This document shows positions 1 through 7,525 of a DNA stretch of 24,559 bases, piece after piece. The stretch is taken from contig JAAEQP010000176.1 of the NCBI GenBank assembly GCA_024231375.1, forward strand, positions 1 through 24,559, written 5' to 3'. Numbering within the stretch: position 1 is the stretch's first letter; each line of letters opens with the position of its first letter. The translations under genes and the position numbers were made by a program. Under the pieces are notes generated by a model. That model saw only the letters and a program-made list of their open reading frames with translations. It did no database searches and was not told the origin of the DNA. The DNA is from a bacterium (lineage in GTDB: Bacteria; Hydrogenedentota; Hydrogenedentia; Hydrogenedentiales; SLHB01).

Positions 1-3
1 ACA

Positions 4-33
4 AGAGATCCCTCGACTTCGCTCGGGATGACG
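4..33. repeat. Dispersed intergenic repeat, half copy
   Basis: The segment reads as the core CCCTCGACTTCGCTCGGG followed by ATGACG, and it recurs almost exactly at 165-195. The core can fold as a short hairpin (CGA/TCG flanked by CCC/GGG). From general knowledge, very similar 'ccctcgacttcgctcgggatgac' units are scattered between genes in many bacterial genomes. No protein is associated with it. This copy lies at the window edge, so its left arm may be outside. Confidence 0.6.
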
Positions 34-119
34 TGGAGGTCTGTTGCGGGCGGCGGAGGCGTCCATCCCACGACCGCCAGGTCTCCAATCAACTGCACCC
101 CGAGGACCTTTGCGTTCCC

Positions 120-195
120 GTCATTCTGAACGCAATGAAGAATCCAATTCTCTGTTCTGGGAACAGAGATCCCTCGACTTCGCTCGGGGATGACG
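120..195. repeat. Imperfect palindromic intergenic repeat, full copy
   Basis: The left arm begins CGTCATTCTGAACGCAATGA. The right arm ends in CTTCGCTCGGGGATGACG, whose reverse complement begins CGTCATCCCCGAGCG. The two arms therefore form an imperfect 76-bp inverted repeat able to make a long stem, interrupted by the sequence around 145-165. The right arm repeats the unit at 4-33. This looks like a REP- or MITE-like non-coding element rather than a gene. Nothing else recognisable lies between 196 and 310. Confidence 0.55.
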
Positions 196-310
196 CAGAG
201 TTGGGGGGGCGGAGACAACGAACTCGTCGGCGCTGCGACTCCCTCAACGGCGCCGCAACCCCGCTTCTCCAGGTGTCTGGCCTATCGCGTTCGTGACGTC
301 GGCTCAAAGG

Positions 311-343
311 AAAGCCCCCCGAGCACTCGGTACTCGGGGGGCT
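311..343 (-). terminator. Rho-independent terminator of tRNA-Leu
   Basis: On the minus strand an 11-bp perfect stem (AGCCCCCCGAG at 343-333 with CTCGGGGGGCT at 323-313) encloses a 9-nt loop. It is followed by TTCCTTTGAG. It starts about 10 nt past the encoded CCA of the tRNA, so it most simply ends that transcript. The U-tract is interrupted, which makes it a moderate rather than ideal intrinsic terminator. Confidence 0.75.
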
Positions 344-353
344 AGTTGTTTCA

Positions 354-440
354 TGGTGCCCGGAGTGAGACTCGAACTCACACACCGTTGCCGGCACAAG
401 GTCCTTAGCCTTGCGTGTCTGCCAATTCCACCATCCGGGC
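354..440 (-). tRNA. tRNA-Leu (anticodon AAG), CCA encoded
   Basis: The minus strand folds into a complete class II tRNA. The acceptor strands are GCCCGGA (440-434) and TCCGGGC, followed by an encoded CCA (356-354). The D-arm carries GTGGAATTGGCAGAC, typical of leucine tRNAs. The anticodon stem is CAAGG/CCTTG around the loop CTAAGGA, placing A34-A35-G36 at 406-404. There is a long leucine-type variable arm and a T-arm GTGAG-TTCGAGT-CTCAC. The identity as leucine is very secure. The anticodon AAG is unusual, because bacteria normally use GAG for CUU/CUC. The gene has its own promoter (452-481) and terminator (311-343). Confidence 0.95.
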
Positions 441-451
441 AATGAATCAGG

Positions 452-481
452 ATCTTACACTGTTTCCGCGGGTTTGATCAA
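452..481 (-). promoter_or_regulatory. Putative sigma70 promoter of tRNA-Leu
   Basis: The minus strand has TTGATC (481-476) and TAAGAT (457-452) separated by 18 nt. The predicted start falls within a few bases of the tRNA 5' end at 440. It sits between the dnaJ stop codon and the tRNA, so the tRNA is probably transcribed independently of dnaJ. Confidence 0.6.
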
Positions 482-516
482 GGGTTCTGTCCGTTTTAGT
501 GGACCCGACGCATCCC

Positions 517-1656
517 CTAATCGCCGCCACGCGCTTCATGCGTCCGCGGATGGACGTCCGGCCCGCACACGTCGCGGAACTGCTCGATCAACCGGCGCTG
601 CTCGGCGTTCAGGTGTTTGGGCACTTCCACCTCGACACGCACCAGTTGGTCGCCCTTGCGGCCGCCTCTGAGCGAAGGCAACCCCTGCCCGCGCAGCCGG
701 AGCGTCTGACCGGACTGCGTCCCCGGGGGCACGCGTAGATCGACCTGGCCGCTCAGGGTCGGCACACGCACCTTCCCGCCGAGCACCGCCTCGGAGAACG
801 TCACAGGCGCCTCACAGACAATATTCGTGCCGTCCCTCCGGAATACCGGGTCCGGCGCCACGTGAACCACCACGTACAGGTCGCCCGGCGGACCGCTGCT
901 CTCGCCCGCTTCGCCCTGTCCCGCCAGCCGAAGCCGCATGCCATCGTCCGCACCGGCAGGAATGGTGACCGTTACCGTGCGGGTTTCCCGCGTACGGCCC
1001 TGTCCGCCACATGCACCACACGGCGACATGTTGGCGCGGCCGGTACCATGGCACCGTGAGCAGGTCTGGGACATGAAGAATGCCCCGTTCCCGCGCGATA
1101 CTTGGCCCGTACCGTTGCACTGGGGACAGTTCTGGGGCGTCGTGCCCGGCTGAGCGCCTGAGCCGTTGCAGGTCTGGCACGCTGCCAGCCGTGGCGCCCG
1201 CAACAAACGTTTCGCGCCTTGCGCCACCTCCCGAAGCGTCACCGTCACCGTCACTTCGAGGTCGGCCCCCGGCCGGGGTCCGGGCCGGCGCGCGGACCGG
1301 CCCCGTCCGAGCATGTCGCCGAACAGGTCTGCGAAGGAACCCTCGAATCCAAAGGCGTCCGCCGCCTCGAAACCCGAGAACGGGTTGCCGCCCGCGTAGG
1401 CCCCTCCGTGATGCCGTCCACCTCCAAAGGGATTGCGGCGCTCGGCGTCGTACCGCTCACGCTTCTCAGGATTCTTCAGCGTGTCGTAAGCGTCGTTGAT
1501 GGTCTTCAGCTTCTCCTCGGCTGCCTTGTCGCCCCCCGTCTTGTCGGGATGATACCTGCGGGCGAGTTTCAAGTAGGCCTTTCGGATCTCGTCCTGCGAC
1601 GCCGTCTCCGCCACGCCCAGCAACTCGTAGTACGTTTTCCCTGCCACAGGCGCCAT
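517..1656 (-). CDS. dnaJ: Chaperone protein DnaJ (Hsp40)
   Basis: Co-chaperone that stimulates the ATPase of DnaK and holds unfolded clients in the cytoplasm. The 379-aa product has the full type I architecture: a J domain (residues 7-70) with HPD at 36-38, a Gly/Phe-rich stretch (about 76-118), four CxxCxGxG zinc motifs (Cys 160/163, 177/180, 199/202, 213/216), and two C-terminal substrate-binding beta domains. Length and order are normal for the family. The reading frame runs open to 1785, but the ATG at 1656 follows GAGGGA at 7-nt spacing and begins directly before the J domain, so the extra 43 residues are rejected. No grpE or dnaK is beside it, and I saw no CIRCE element or convincing sigma32 promoter upstream. 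Confidence 0.97.
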   Translation of the reverse strand: MAPVAGKTYYELLGVAETASQDEIRKAYLKLARRYHPDKTGGDKAAEEKLKTINDAYDTLKNPEKRERYDAERRNPFGGGRHHGGAYAGGNPFSGFEAADAFGFEGSFADLFGDMLGRGRSARRPGPRPGADLEVTVTVTLREVAQGAKRLLRAPRLAACQTCNGSGAQPGTTPQNCPQCNGTGQVSRGNGAFFMSQTCSRCHGTGRANMSPCGACGGQGRTRETRTVTVTIPAGADDGMRLRLAGQGEAGESSGPPGDLYVVVHVAPDPVFRRDGTNIVCEAPVTFSEAVLGGKVRVPTLSGQVDLRVPPGTQSGQTLRLRGQGLPSLRGGRKGDQLVRVEVEVPKHLNAEQRRLIEQFRDVCGPDVHPRTHEARGGD

Positions 1657-1881
1657 CGGTTTCCCTCGTGTCGGCTCCACATCCCGCGTCCGCGCGGCGC
1701 ACACGCACCGCACGTCACGTCGGTACGGAAGCATGGGGCGTGCCACAAAGTCGTGGGCACGGATGGATCTCGTGGCAGTCTGCAACTATCGGGTAGGAAA
1801 GGAGTTGCGCGACTTGGGTGGCCGCTGGTCATGTGTCGGCAGACTCACGGCCAGCGGGAGGTGTTCGACACTGAAACGGCG

Positions 1882-3711
1882 CTATTCGAGTTCGGAACGA
1901 TCCGTGCCCCAAAGATCTCTCACCTCAAACCCCGCCGGGAGAGGGACATTGCCGATCAGAATCAGGTCTTTGTGGTGATACGGTCCTGCCAGGACCTGTG
2001 CATTCTCTCCGGCTTCGGTCCCGGCGATGAAGAGCAGGTACGGTTTCCGCGGCGTCACATAGTAGTAGGGTTTGGAGTCCGTGAGCCGTTCGCGGACGAT
2101 CCCCACATCCGTCTCGACCGGCAAGCGATCCTGCACGTAGAACGAGAAGAAGGGATAGACCTTGGACGCCTCTACGGGGTGCCCCGCGCGAATCATGTCA
2201 CCCACAAGAACTCCCAGGGGTTGGGCGGAGTACTTCGCGGTCTCGCGGTACCCCCTGATCAACATAGCCTGGGAGAACACGATGAGCGCGGCGGCGAACA
2301 CACACACCAGGCGCTTGGGTTGAGGAAGCCGGACGCCCCCGCCCGCGCACGCGACCCCCGCCAACGCCAGAACCCAGGTCTCGATGGTGAGCGTGCGGTG
2401 GTACGCCTCGACCGTCGCATAGATGGCGCATCCTATCGAGAGCACGCCGAGAATGGGCAGCACAATCCGTTGCCAGACGAGGACATAGCGGTCTTCAAGC
2501 GACGACGGGTCCGAATCCCGTGCAAGATGGTACGCCGTGGCGGCGAGCAGAAAGGGCACCGCGGGGAAGATATACTCGTACTCCTTCCCGGCGATGAGCG
2601 AAAACAGGAGCACGCTGAACCACCCCATGACGACTGAGAATCGGTAGAGTGGGGGATGGGTCCGCCATGAAGCGGGCGAGAAGTGGAGCGGCAGCAGAAG
2701 GCCCCACGGCGCGATCATCACCGGCAACGCGATCAGAAAATAGAAGGGCGTGCCGCTGTTGATCTCCGATGCCGCATAGGTGCGCTCGACGACCTGCTCG
2801 AAGAGCATGCTGCTGACGTACGTCCAGCCGCGGCTGACCAGGACGGCCACGCCCCACGGCAGCGAGAGCGCGAGCCCCACGCCGAGCGACAGGATCGCCA
2901 GTCCCGTTTGGCGGCGGCGTTGGCCGGCGCCGGCCTTGAGAGCAATGATCGACCACGCCACCAGTACCATCGTCATCGGCACGGGAAAGGGTACGAACGC
3001 GTTGACTGCCGGGACGAGCCATTCGGCGAACGCGATCACACATTCCAGCGCGAACGCGCCCAGAGCCCAGATGGCACACTGGCGAAGCCTGAGCCCGGGG
3101 TCCGGGCCGGACACTACGGCGTAGGCCACCCACGCCACCCACACGAAAAGAAACACCGGCGGACCCTTGAAGAGGATCGCCGCCGCCAGGGCAACTCCCG
3201 AACCAAGCGCCCACACGACGGCCTGGCGGCCCGACGGCACGCCCCACGCCTTCCGGAGAAGCACCACGCCCACGAACACGCCAAACGTAAGGGGCAGGTC
3301 CAACTGAGCCCAGTGCGAGCGCTCAAGGAAGTAGGGCGCCGACAACAGAGTCAGAGCGGCCCATCGGGCGGGCATCTCGCCGCCCTCGCGGCGCAGCAAC
3401 ACGTATGCGGCCACCACCAGTGCGCCAGCCAGCAGTGTGCTCGGGATTCGCGCCGTGAACGGGGAGATGACGCCGGTCGTCTTGTACACCCCCGCGATGA
3501 GCCAATAGAGGAGGGGCGGTTTGACGAGGTAATCCCTGCCGTTGATGGTGGGTACCAGGAAATCGCTGCTGCGCAACATCTCGGCCGGTGGCGTGGCCCG
3601 CTGGCCTTCATTGTCGGTGGTGATATGCATCCTGCCGAGCTCGAAGAAGAGCACACCGGCCGCGACAACGACCAGGATCAGGATGAACCGCCAACCATTG
3701 GACTTGCACAC
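1882..3711 (-). CDS. ArnT-like (GT83/PMT family) membrane glycosyltransferase
   Basis: A 609-aa integral membrane protein with about a dozen hydrophobic segments. After the first TM (about 9-26) comes an acidic pair, D33 and E35. It is followed by an AEML...VPTINGRDYLVKPPLLYW block (43-70), characteristic of ArnT-like enzymes that transfer sugars from polyprenyl-phosphate donors to lipid A or other acceptors outside the inner membrane. A soluble C-terminal part (about 480-609) resembles the variable periplasmic domain of the family. The start is GTG at 3711 with only a weak purine-rich site, so a later start cannot be excluded, although the TM1 and acidic loop require most of this N-terminus. 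Donor and acceptor are not predictable from sequence alone. The neighbour upstream ends in its own terminator. Confidence 0.85.
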   Translation of the reverse strand: MCKSNGWRFILILVVVAAGVLFFELGRMHITTDNEGQRATPPAEMLRSSDFLVPTINGRDYLVKPPLLYWLIAGVYKTTGVISPFTARIPSTLLAGALVVAAYVLLRREGGEMPARWAALTLLSAPYFLERSHWAQLDLPLTFGVFVGVVLLRKAWGVPSGRQAVVWALGSGVALAAAILFKGPPVFLFVWVAWVAYAVVSGPDPGLRLRQCAIWALGAFALECVIAFAEWLVPAVNAFVPFPVPMTMVLVAWSIIALKAGAGQRRRQTGLAILSLGVGLALSLPWGVAVLVSRGWTYVSSMLFEQVVERTYAASEINSGTPFYFLIALPVMIAPWGLLLPLHFSPASWRTHPPLYRFSVVMGWFSVLLFSLIAGKEYEYIFPAVPFLLAATAYHLARDSDPSSLEDRYVLVWQRIVLPILGVLSIGCAIYATVEAYHRTLTIETWVLALAGVACAGGGVRLPQPKRLVCVFAAALIVFSQAMLIRGYRETAKYSAQPLGVLVGDMIRAGHPVEASKVYPFFSFYVQDRLPVETDVGIVRERLTDSKPYYYVTPRKPYLLFIAGTEAGENAQVLAGPYHHKDLILIGNVPLPAGFEVRDLWGTDRSELE

Positions 3712-3750
3712 GTGCGGATGACCCCCGGAGACAAACTGGCTAACACTATT

Positions 3751-3783
3751 TCAACAGAAAAGCGGGCGAACCGGGTCGCCCGC
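3751..3783 (-). terminator. Strong rho-independent terminator of the 3818-4501 gene
   Basis: On the minus strand the perfect 8-bp stem GCGGGCGA/TCGCCCGC (3783-3776 with 3769-3762) has a 6-nt loop and is followed by TTTTCTGTT. It lies 35 nt after the stop codon of the secreted-protein gene, so it probably insulates the glycosyltransferase gene downstream. Confidence 0.85.
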
Positions 3784-3817
3784 AGTGGATTCAGTCACGC
3801 CATCTCATGGAGCCCGT

Positions 3818-4501
3818 CTAGTTGGCCCCGTCATCGTCCGCAAGGCTCACATCGGTCTGCCCGTCGGCCTTGGCGAGTTCGCGCGTTTTCTTGGATTCCT
3901 TTGCACTGTCGCTCGCGTACATGATGGGCACGGGCTTGAAGCGCCCTTTCGCCACCTGCCGCGTGCGTGCCTGGTCAAGCAGCGCCTGTTCCTGCCGCTC
4001 GCCTTCCCGGTCCACCAGATACTGAGCCACGCACACATTCGCCGTGCTCAGCAGCACCACCGGAGGTGGCGCCATGAGCGAGGCGAAGACCAGTGATGTG
4101 TGGATACCGTCGCTGATGCCGCGAGTCACCGGATCGCGGTCGAGGGCCTTGTTGACCTTGCATTCCTGCTTCACAGGGGGGGCCTGCTCGCCCGCCATGC
4201 CGCGGTACGTGCTGTCCGCGAACTCGACGGCACCACGCCGCATGCCGCGGAACATTTCCACCGAGCCCCAGCCCGGCACCTTCTTGTTCCCCTCCTCGAA
4301 CGACTTGACCGTGTGGTAGTGCATGGCCTTCATTCCACGCCACATGGCCTTGTACGGGCGCGTTGCCGGTTCTTCCGGATTCCCGAGCTTGCCCGTGTAC
4401 GCAGGCTCAATGGCGAAGGACGCGGTAGCCACCATCAGAGTGACCGCGAACACGATACCAACTTTCGCCAGATTCACGCGGGACGACATGCAATGTCTCA
4501 T
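3818..4501 (-). CDS. Secreted protein of unknown function (signal peptide)
   Basis: A 227-aa protein with a clear Sec signal: positive start, hydrophobic core at about 12-27, and likely cleavage after ATASFA (about residue 30). The mature N-terminal half has repeated short patterns (RPYKAMWRGMKA, VEMFRGMRRGAVEF, STYRGM). These vaguely recall the small exosortase-associated TIGR04073-type proteins, but the match is by eye and weak. A second hydrophobic stretch (about 134-155) contains PPPVVLLSTANVCVAQY, and the C-terminus is charged. The ATG at 4501 has AAGGGA about 11 nt upstream, and an alternative ATG lies 4 codons in. It is monocistronic, ending at the strong terminator 3751-3783. Function unknown. 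Confidence 0.75.
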   Translation of the reverse strand: MRHCMSSRVNLAKVGIVFAVTLMVATASFAIEPAYTGKLGNPEEPATRPYKAMWRGMKAMHYHTVKSFEEGNKKVPGWGSVEMFRGMRRGAVEFADSTYRGMAGEQAPPVKQECKVNKALDRDPVTRGISDGIHTSLVFASLMAPPPVVLLSTANVCVAQYLVDREGERQEQALLDQARTRQVAKGRFKPVPIMYASDSAKESKKTRELAKADGQTDVSLADDDGAN

Positions 4502-4845
4502 GGGTCTGATCCATCCCTTTGTGTTGCCGTTTCCGGCTACCTAGGGTCCGTGGGGGCACATAACTCCCCTCGGTAATCAGTTTACAACATATTCGCGGGA
4601 AGATCCAACTGAATCGGTCCAGAAATCCGGTTTCCTGCAGACCAGAGCGGCCGGGAAGCGCCATCATCGCCACCGGATCGCGAACCTCGGAGGGACATCG
4701 GTGTTGCACCTGTCGATGCGCGCCTCTATCATAGGGGAAGCCTTGCCCGTGGTGGTCGCGGGGGGGGTCCTTACGAAAGATCCGGCCTACGCGCCGGAGA
4801 AAGGCCTCAAGTCCGGGGGGGCCTCCACGTTGTTGAAGGAGTGTG
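4502..4845. other. Divergent intergenic region, no gene
   Basis: This 344-bp region separates the divergent secreted-protein and methyltransferase genes and must hold promoters for both. On the minus strand TTGTAA near 4580-4590 followed by TTATGT about 18 nt on is a possible weak promoter for the 3818-4501 gene. I found no convincing -35/-10 pair for the plus-strand gene, no RNA gene and no repeat. Confidence 0.4.
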
Positions 4846-5619
4846 ATGGGTCTGAAGTGGTTTCGCCGTGCAGAACTCCAACCCGTCTGGGCTGACGAAC
4901 GGCAGATGATCGTCCATTACCGAAAGGTGTGGAAGGACAGCCCGGTGCTACGCCGGTTCTACAGCGATGTCTGGCATTGGGGCATGCAGGAGCTCGAAGC
5001 GCGGAGCCCGGTCGTGGAGTTGGGTGGTGGAGCCGGCCTCATCCGCGAAGTGTATCCGGAGGTTATTACCTCGGACATTCTGCCCTTTGCCTGGACCAAT
5101 CTCGTGTGCGATGCCAGCGCCTTGCCTCTCGCAAGCGATTCCGTGGGGGGGATGATCTGCACCGGTTTCTTCCATCATTGCGTCAATCCTGGCCGCCTCT
5201 TCGAGGAGGTTCAGCGCGTGCTACGCCCAGGCGGCCGTTTCATCATTCTTGATCCCTGGGTGACGCCCTTGGGCCGTGTGATATACCATTTCGGGTCAGA
5301 GGAAGGCCTTGACCTCGACGAGGCCCCCTTTGAGGAAGAGGAACGCACCAATCCGCGACCTCTGCTCGAGGCCAACATTGCCCGCGCGACCGTCATTTTC
5401 AAGCGGAACCGCGCCACCTTCGAGGCCCGATTCCCCAGGCTGAAGATCGTGAAGATCGAAACAGCCAACCTCTTCCGCCACTTGGCCGCCGGAAGCTGTG
5501 TGCAGAAGAGTCCATTCCCCCCGTGGTGCTATCCCTTGGCGAGCCTTGCCGACCGCCTACTCCATCCCATTCGCTCACTTACCGGCATGTCCGCAAGGAT
5601 TGTGTTGGAGAAGAGTTGA
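4846..5619 (+). CDS. Class I SAM-dependent methyltransferase
   Basis: A 257-aa cytoplasmic protein with the Rossmann-type methyltransferase fold of the Methyltransf_11/UbiE-like group. Motif I VVELGGGAG is at 56-64, and an acidic residue follows strand 2 (SDILPF, about 76-81). A motif CDASALPLAS (88-97) and a post-motif block VLRPGGRFIILDPW (125-138) are also present. The substrate cannot be inferred. GTG at 4843 is in frame, but AAGGAG at 4836-4841 is correctly spaced only for the ATG at 4846. The gene stands alone and converges on the porin gene, with a hairpin at 5664-5696 between them. Confidence 0.85.
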   Translation: MGLKWFRRAELQPVWADERQMIVHYRKVWKDSPVLRRFYSDVWHWGMQELEARSPVVELGGGAGLIREVYPEVITSDILPFAWTNLVCDASALPLASDSVGGMICTGFFHHCVNPGRLFEEVQRVLRPGGRFIILDPWVTPLGRVIYHFGSEEGLDLDEAPFEEEERTNPRPLLEANIARATVIFKRNRATFEARFPRLKIVKIETANLFRHLAAGSCVQKSPFPPWCYPLASLADRLLHPIRSLTGMSARIVLEKS

Positions 5620-5654
5620 GTCCGATCGGCATTTGCGTGGAGCCTAGGTCGACA

Positions 5655-5696
5655 CAAATGAGAAACGGCGCGACGGACCTTGTCCGCCGCGCCGTT
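5655..5696 (-). terminator. Terminator of the porin gene, possibly bidirectional
   Basis: The arms AACGGCGCG (5664-5672) and CGCGCCGTT (5688-5696) pair perfectly, and an inner CGGAC/GTCCG extends the stem after one mismatch, leaving a 3-nt loop. On the minus strand the stem is followed by TCTCATTTGTG, so termination of the porin transcript is the better fit. In the plus direction only TGTATC follows, making it a weak terminator for the methyltransferase. Confidence 0.75.
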
Positions 5697-5709
5697 GTAT
5701 CAGGCAGTC

Positions 5710-7263
5710 TTAGAACACGATCTTGGTGCCCAGATAGAAGTAGTCGGCATCATCGGAATCGCGGCCGCCGAGGAATTCCAGGCCGTTCGAACCGGAGAAG
5801 GCGCCCTTCTCAAGCGCTTCGCCTACGAACAGGTGGGCCCAACCGGCCTCGAACGAGAGATCTTCGGAGTAGGCGTAGGAGACCCAGAGGATAGTCTCGA
5901 CGCCCAAATCCTTCTCGGCTTCCTCGGTCCAGAACGCCAGCGCCGGCGCCATGGGCACGTAGAATTTGCCCAAGCGGAACGTGGCCGGGGCGTCGAACGG
6001 CTCAAGGGCCTCGAAGTACAGCGCGTCAAACCCGACTTCCAACGCTTCGGTCGGCTGCACCGTGAAACCGGCCTGGGCGATCCAGGCGTTCGACAACGCG
6101 CCACCGTCGAAGAACCAGTCGGCCTCCGTGCTCGAGAACAGCCGGTTGAAGGAAACGCTTGCGTCCGTGCGATGGAACGGGTTGATCCACTCCAGGAACG
6201 TCAAGTCGCGCTCGTCTTCGCCGCCATAGTAGGCGCCGCCGATGTAGACGCGGGGCGACCACATGACGTCGAACGTGTAGCCCAGCGTGGCGTGGGCGGC
6301 GAAGGTGTCGTACGTGGCATTGTCGTCGCCATACAGGAACGGCACGAATCCCGCACCGGTCGTGGAGGCGTCGCCCCACTGGTACGCGCCTTCCAACTCG
6401 AAGTCCAAGCCGCCGAGGGCGCCCGCGACGCGAAGGCCAGCCGTGTGTACGTTGGTCACGTCGTAGTCGTCCAGATTGAGGACATCTTCAACCCACTCGA
6501 GCGGGGCAATGAAGTTCGTGTCGTTGAGGCTCTGCCCGTCGCGCAGCAACATCCAGTAGGCGTCGATGTCGATGTTCTCGATGCCCTTGAACGTGGCGTA
6601 CACGCCGTACAGGTCCGTGTCGCCATCCTCTTCGGCCGGAGAGCGCTCAGCCACCTTGGCCCAGAAGGCGTCGACCGACAGGATGTCGATGGCGTAGGAA
6701 AGACGGACGGCATCGAAGGACAGGTAGGTCAGCGGATCGAATGTGGAGTTGTTGCCGACGAGCCATTCGCCGCCGAGAAGGATTTCTTGACGGCCGACAC
6801 GCAGCGAGACGTTGTCCACGAGGAAGTTATCCACGTTGATATACGCTTGGTACACTTCCACGTCGTCCACACTGTTGGCGCGGCTGTCGGCACCGGTGAC
6901 GTAGTTCGAACGGAAGTCCTCACCCCAGGTGTCGATGCTGTCCAACTCAATGAAGACGCAGACGTCGTCGGTGAAGGTTGCCGTCACGTTGAGGGCCGTC
7001 CGCTGCTCGACCCACGAGAGTGCATCGCCCTGATCGTCGGATCGGATGGCCGACAGGGTGCCGAACGGCCCGATTGCGCGTCCGGGCAGAAAATCCGCCG
7101 GAATGCGCGTGGTTGCGTTAGCTTCCCAGAACTCCGTGTAGTAATTGCCGTAGATCTCGATAGATCCACCCACCTGAACGCTCTGCAACTCGCCGTGCGC
7201 GATCACAGGCGCCAGCGCCAGACCTGCGACCAGCAACACGCCAATACCAAGCTTCCTGCTCAT
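5710..7263 (-). CDS. Outer-membrane beta-barrel porin, alginate-export (AlgE-like) family
   Basis: A 517-aa outer-membrane protein. The signal peptide (residues 1-24, cleavage near VIAHG) is followed by alternating amphipathic beta-strands rich in Tyr, Trp and Asp, and the chain ends in ...YLGTKIVF with the terminal Phe required by BAM-assembled barrels. A block VEQRTALNVTATFTDDVCVFIELDS, then VEVYQAYINVDNF and LRVGRQEI, matches what I know of the alginate-export barrel family (PF13372-like). The likely role is passage of an acidic saccharide or other solute across the outer membrane. The open frame extends to 7401, but the ATG at 7263 follows GAAGGAG with 7-nt spacing and starts the signal peptide. 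The promoter is at 7497-7525 and the terminator at 5655-5696, so it is probably monocistronic with a long leader. Confidence 0.88.
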   Translation of the reverse strand: MSRKLGIGVLLVAGLALAPVIAHGELQSVQVGGSIEIYGNYYTEFWEANATTRIPADFLPGRAIGPFGTLSAIRSDDQGDALSWVEQRTALNVTATFTDDVCVFIELDSIDTWGEDFRSNYVTGADSRANSVDDVEVYQAYINVDNFLVDNVSLRVGRQEILLGGEWLVGNNSTFDPLTYLSFDAVRLSYAIDILSVDAFWAKVAERSPAEEDGDTDLYGVYATFKGIENIDIDAYWMLLRDGQSLNDTNFIAPLEWVEDVLNLDDYDVTNVHTAGLRVAGALGGLDFELEGAYQWGDASTTGAGFVPFLYGDDNATYDTFAAHATLGYTFDVMWSPRVYIGGAYYGGEDERDLTFLEWINPFHRTDASVSFNRLFSSTEADWFFDGGALSNAWIAQAGFTVQPTEALEVGFDALYFEALEPFDAPATFRLGKFYVPMAPALAFWTEEAEKDLGVETILWVSYAYSEDLSFEAGWAHLFVGEALEKGAFSGSNGLEFLGGRDSDDADYFYLGTKIVF

Positions 7264-7496
7264 GGTCGATCTCCTTCCGGTGGCCAAACAGTCCACGGGC
7301 TTTCCGTTTCCCGCGATTCGAAGGCCTTTCGTGTCCCTACCTTGATACCCGGACCCGGGCGAAGGACTGTCACTGCACAGATTACGGGTACCCGGAGGCA
7401 CCTCTCCGTATACGCTCTCTGCCGTGCCGTAATGGAGGCAATCTGCGAATGTGCAGGTCTCTCAGCCGGGCCACTACGTCCCAAACTGCTGAGCCC

Positions 7497-7525
7497 ATCA
7501 TACTGAGCCGTGTCGGGCTCGTCAA
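7497..7525 (-). promoter_or_regulatory. Putative sigma70 promoter of the porin gene
   Basis: The minus strand has TTGACG (7525-7520), a 17-nt spacer and TATGAT (7502-7497): one mismatch from the -35 consensus, one from the -10, and ideal spacing. It is among the best promoter matches in the window. The predicted start near 7490 gives a 5' leader of about 225 nt before the porin ATG at 7263. Confidence 0.7.

Noticed and set aside
89..442. A minus-strand open frame covering the tRNA-Leu gene
   Set aside because: It includes the tRNA, its terminator and the palindromic repeat, so it cannot be a protein gene.
1657..1881. Heat-shock control of dnaJ (CIRCE or sigma32 promoter)
   Set aside because: No TTAGCACTC inverted repeat was found. 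A CCCCATGCT resembles a sigma32 -10, but no CTTGAA lies at the right distance.
1219..3924. Long plus-strand open frames of 472 and 413 codons opposite dnaJ and the ArnT-like gene
   Set aside because: Low-complexity Arg/His/Gln-rich translations, no ribosome-binding site, fully antisense to strongly conserved proteins.
7264..7330. c-di-GMP-I riboswitch in the porin leader
   Set aside because: Only a fragment resembling ACGCAAAGCC is present; the first conserved helix and the tetraloop-receptor parts were not found.
5680..7506. A 608-codon open frame on the plus strand opposite the porin gene
   Set aside because: It is antisense to a clear beta-barrel protein with a signal peptide, ribosome-binding site and promoter. 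GC-rich codon bias opens the opposite strand, and the translated product has no recognisable motif.
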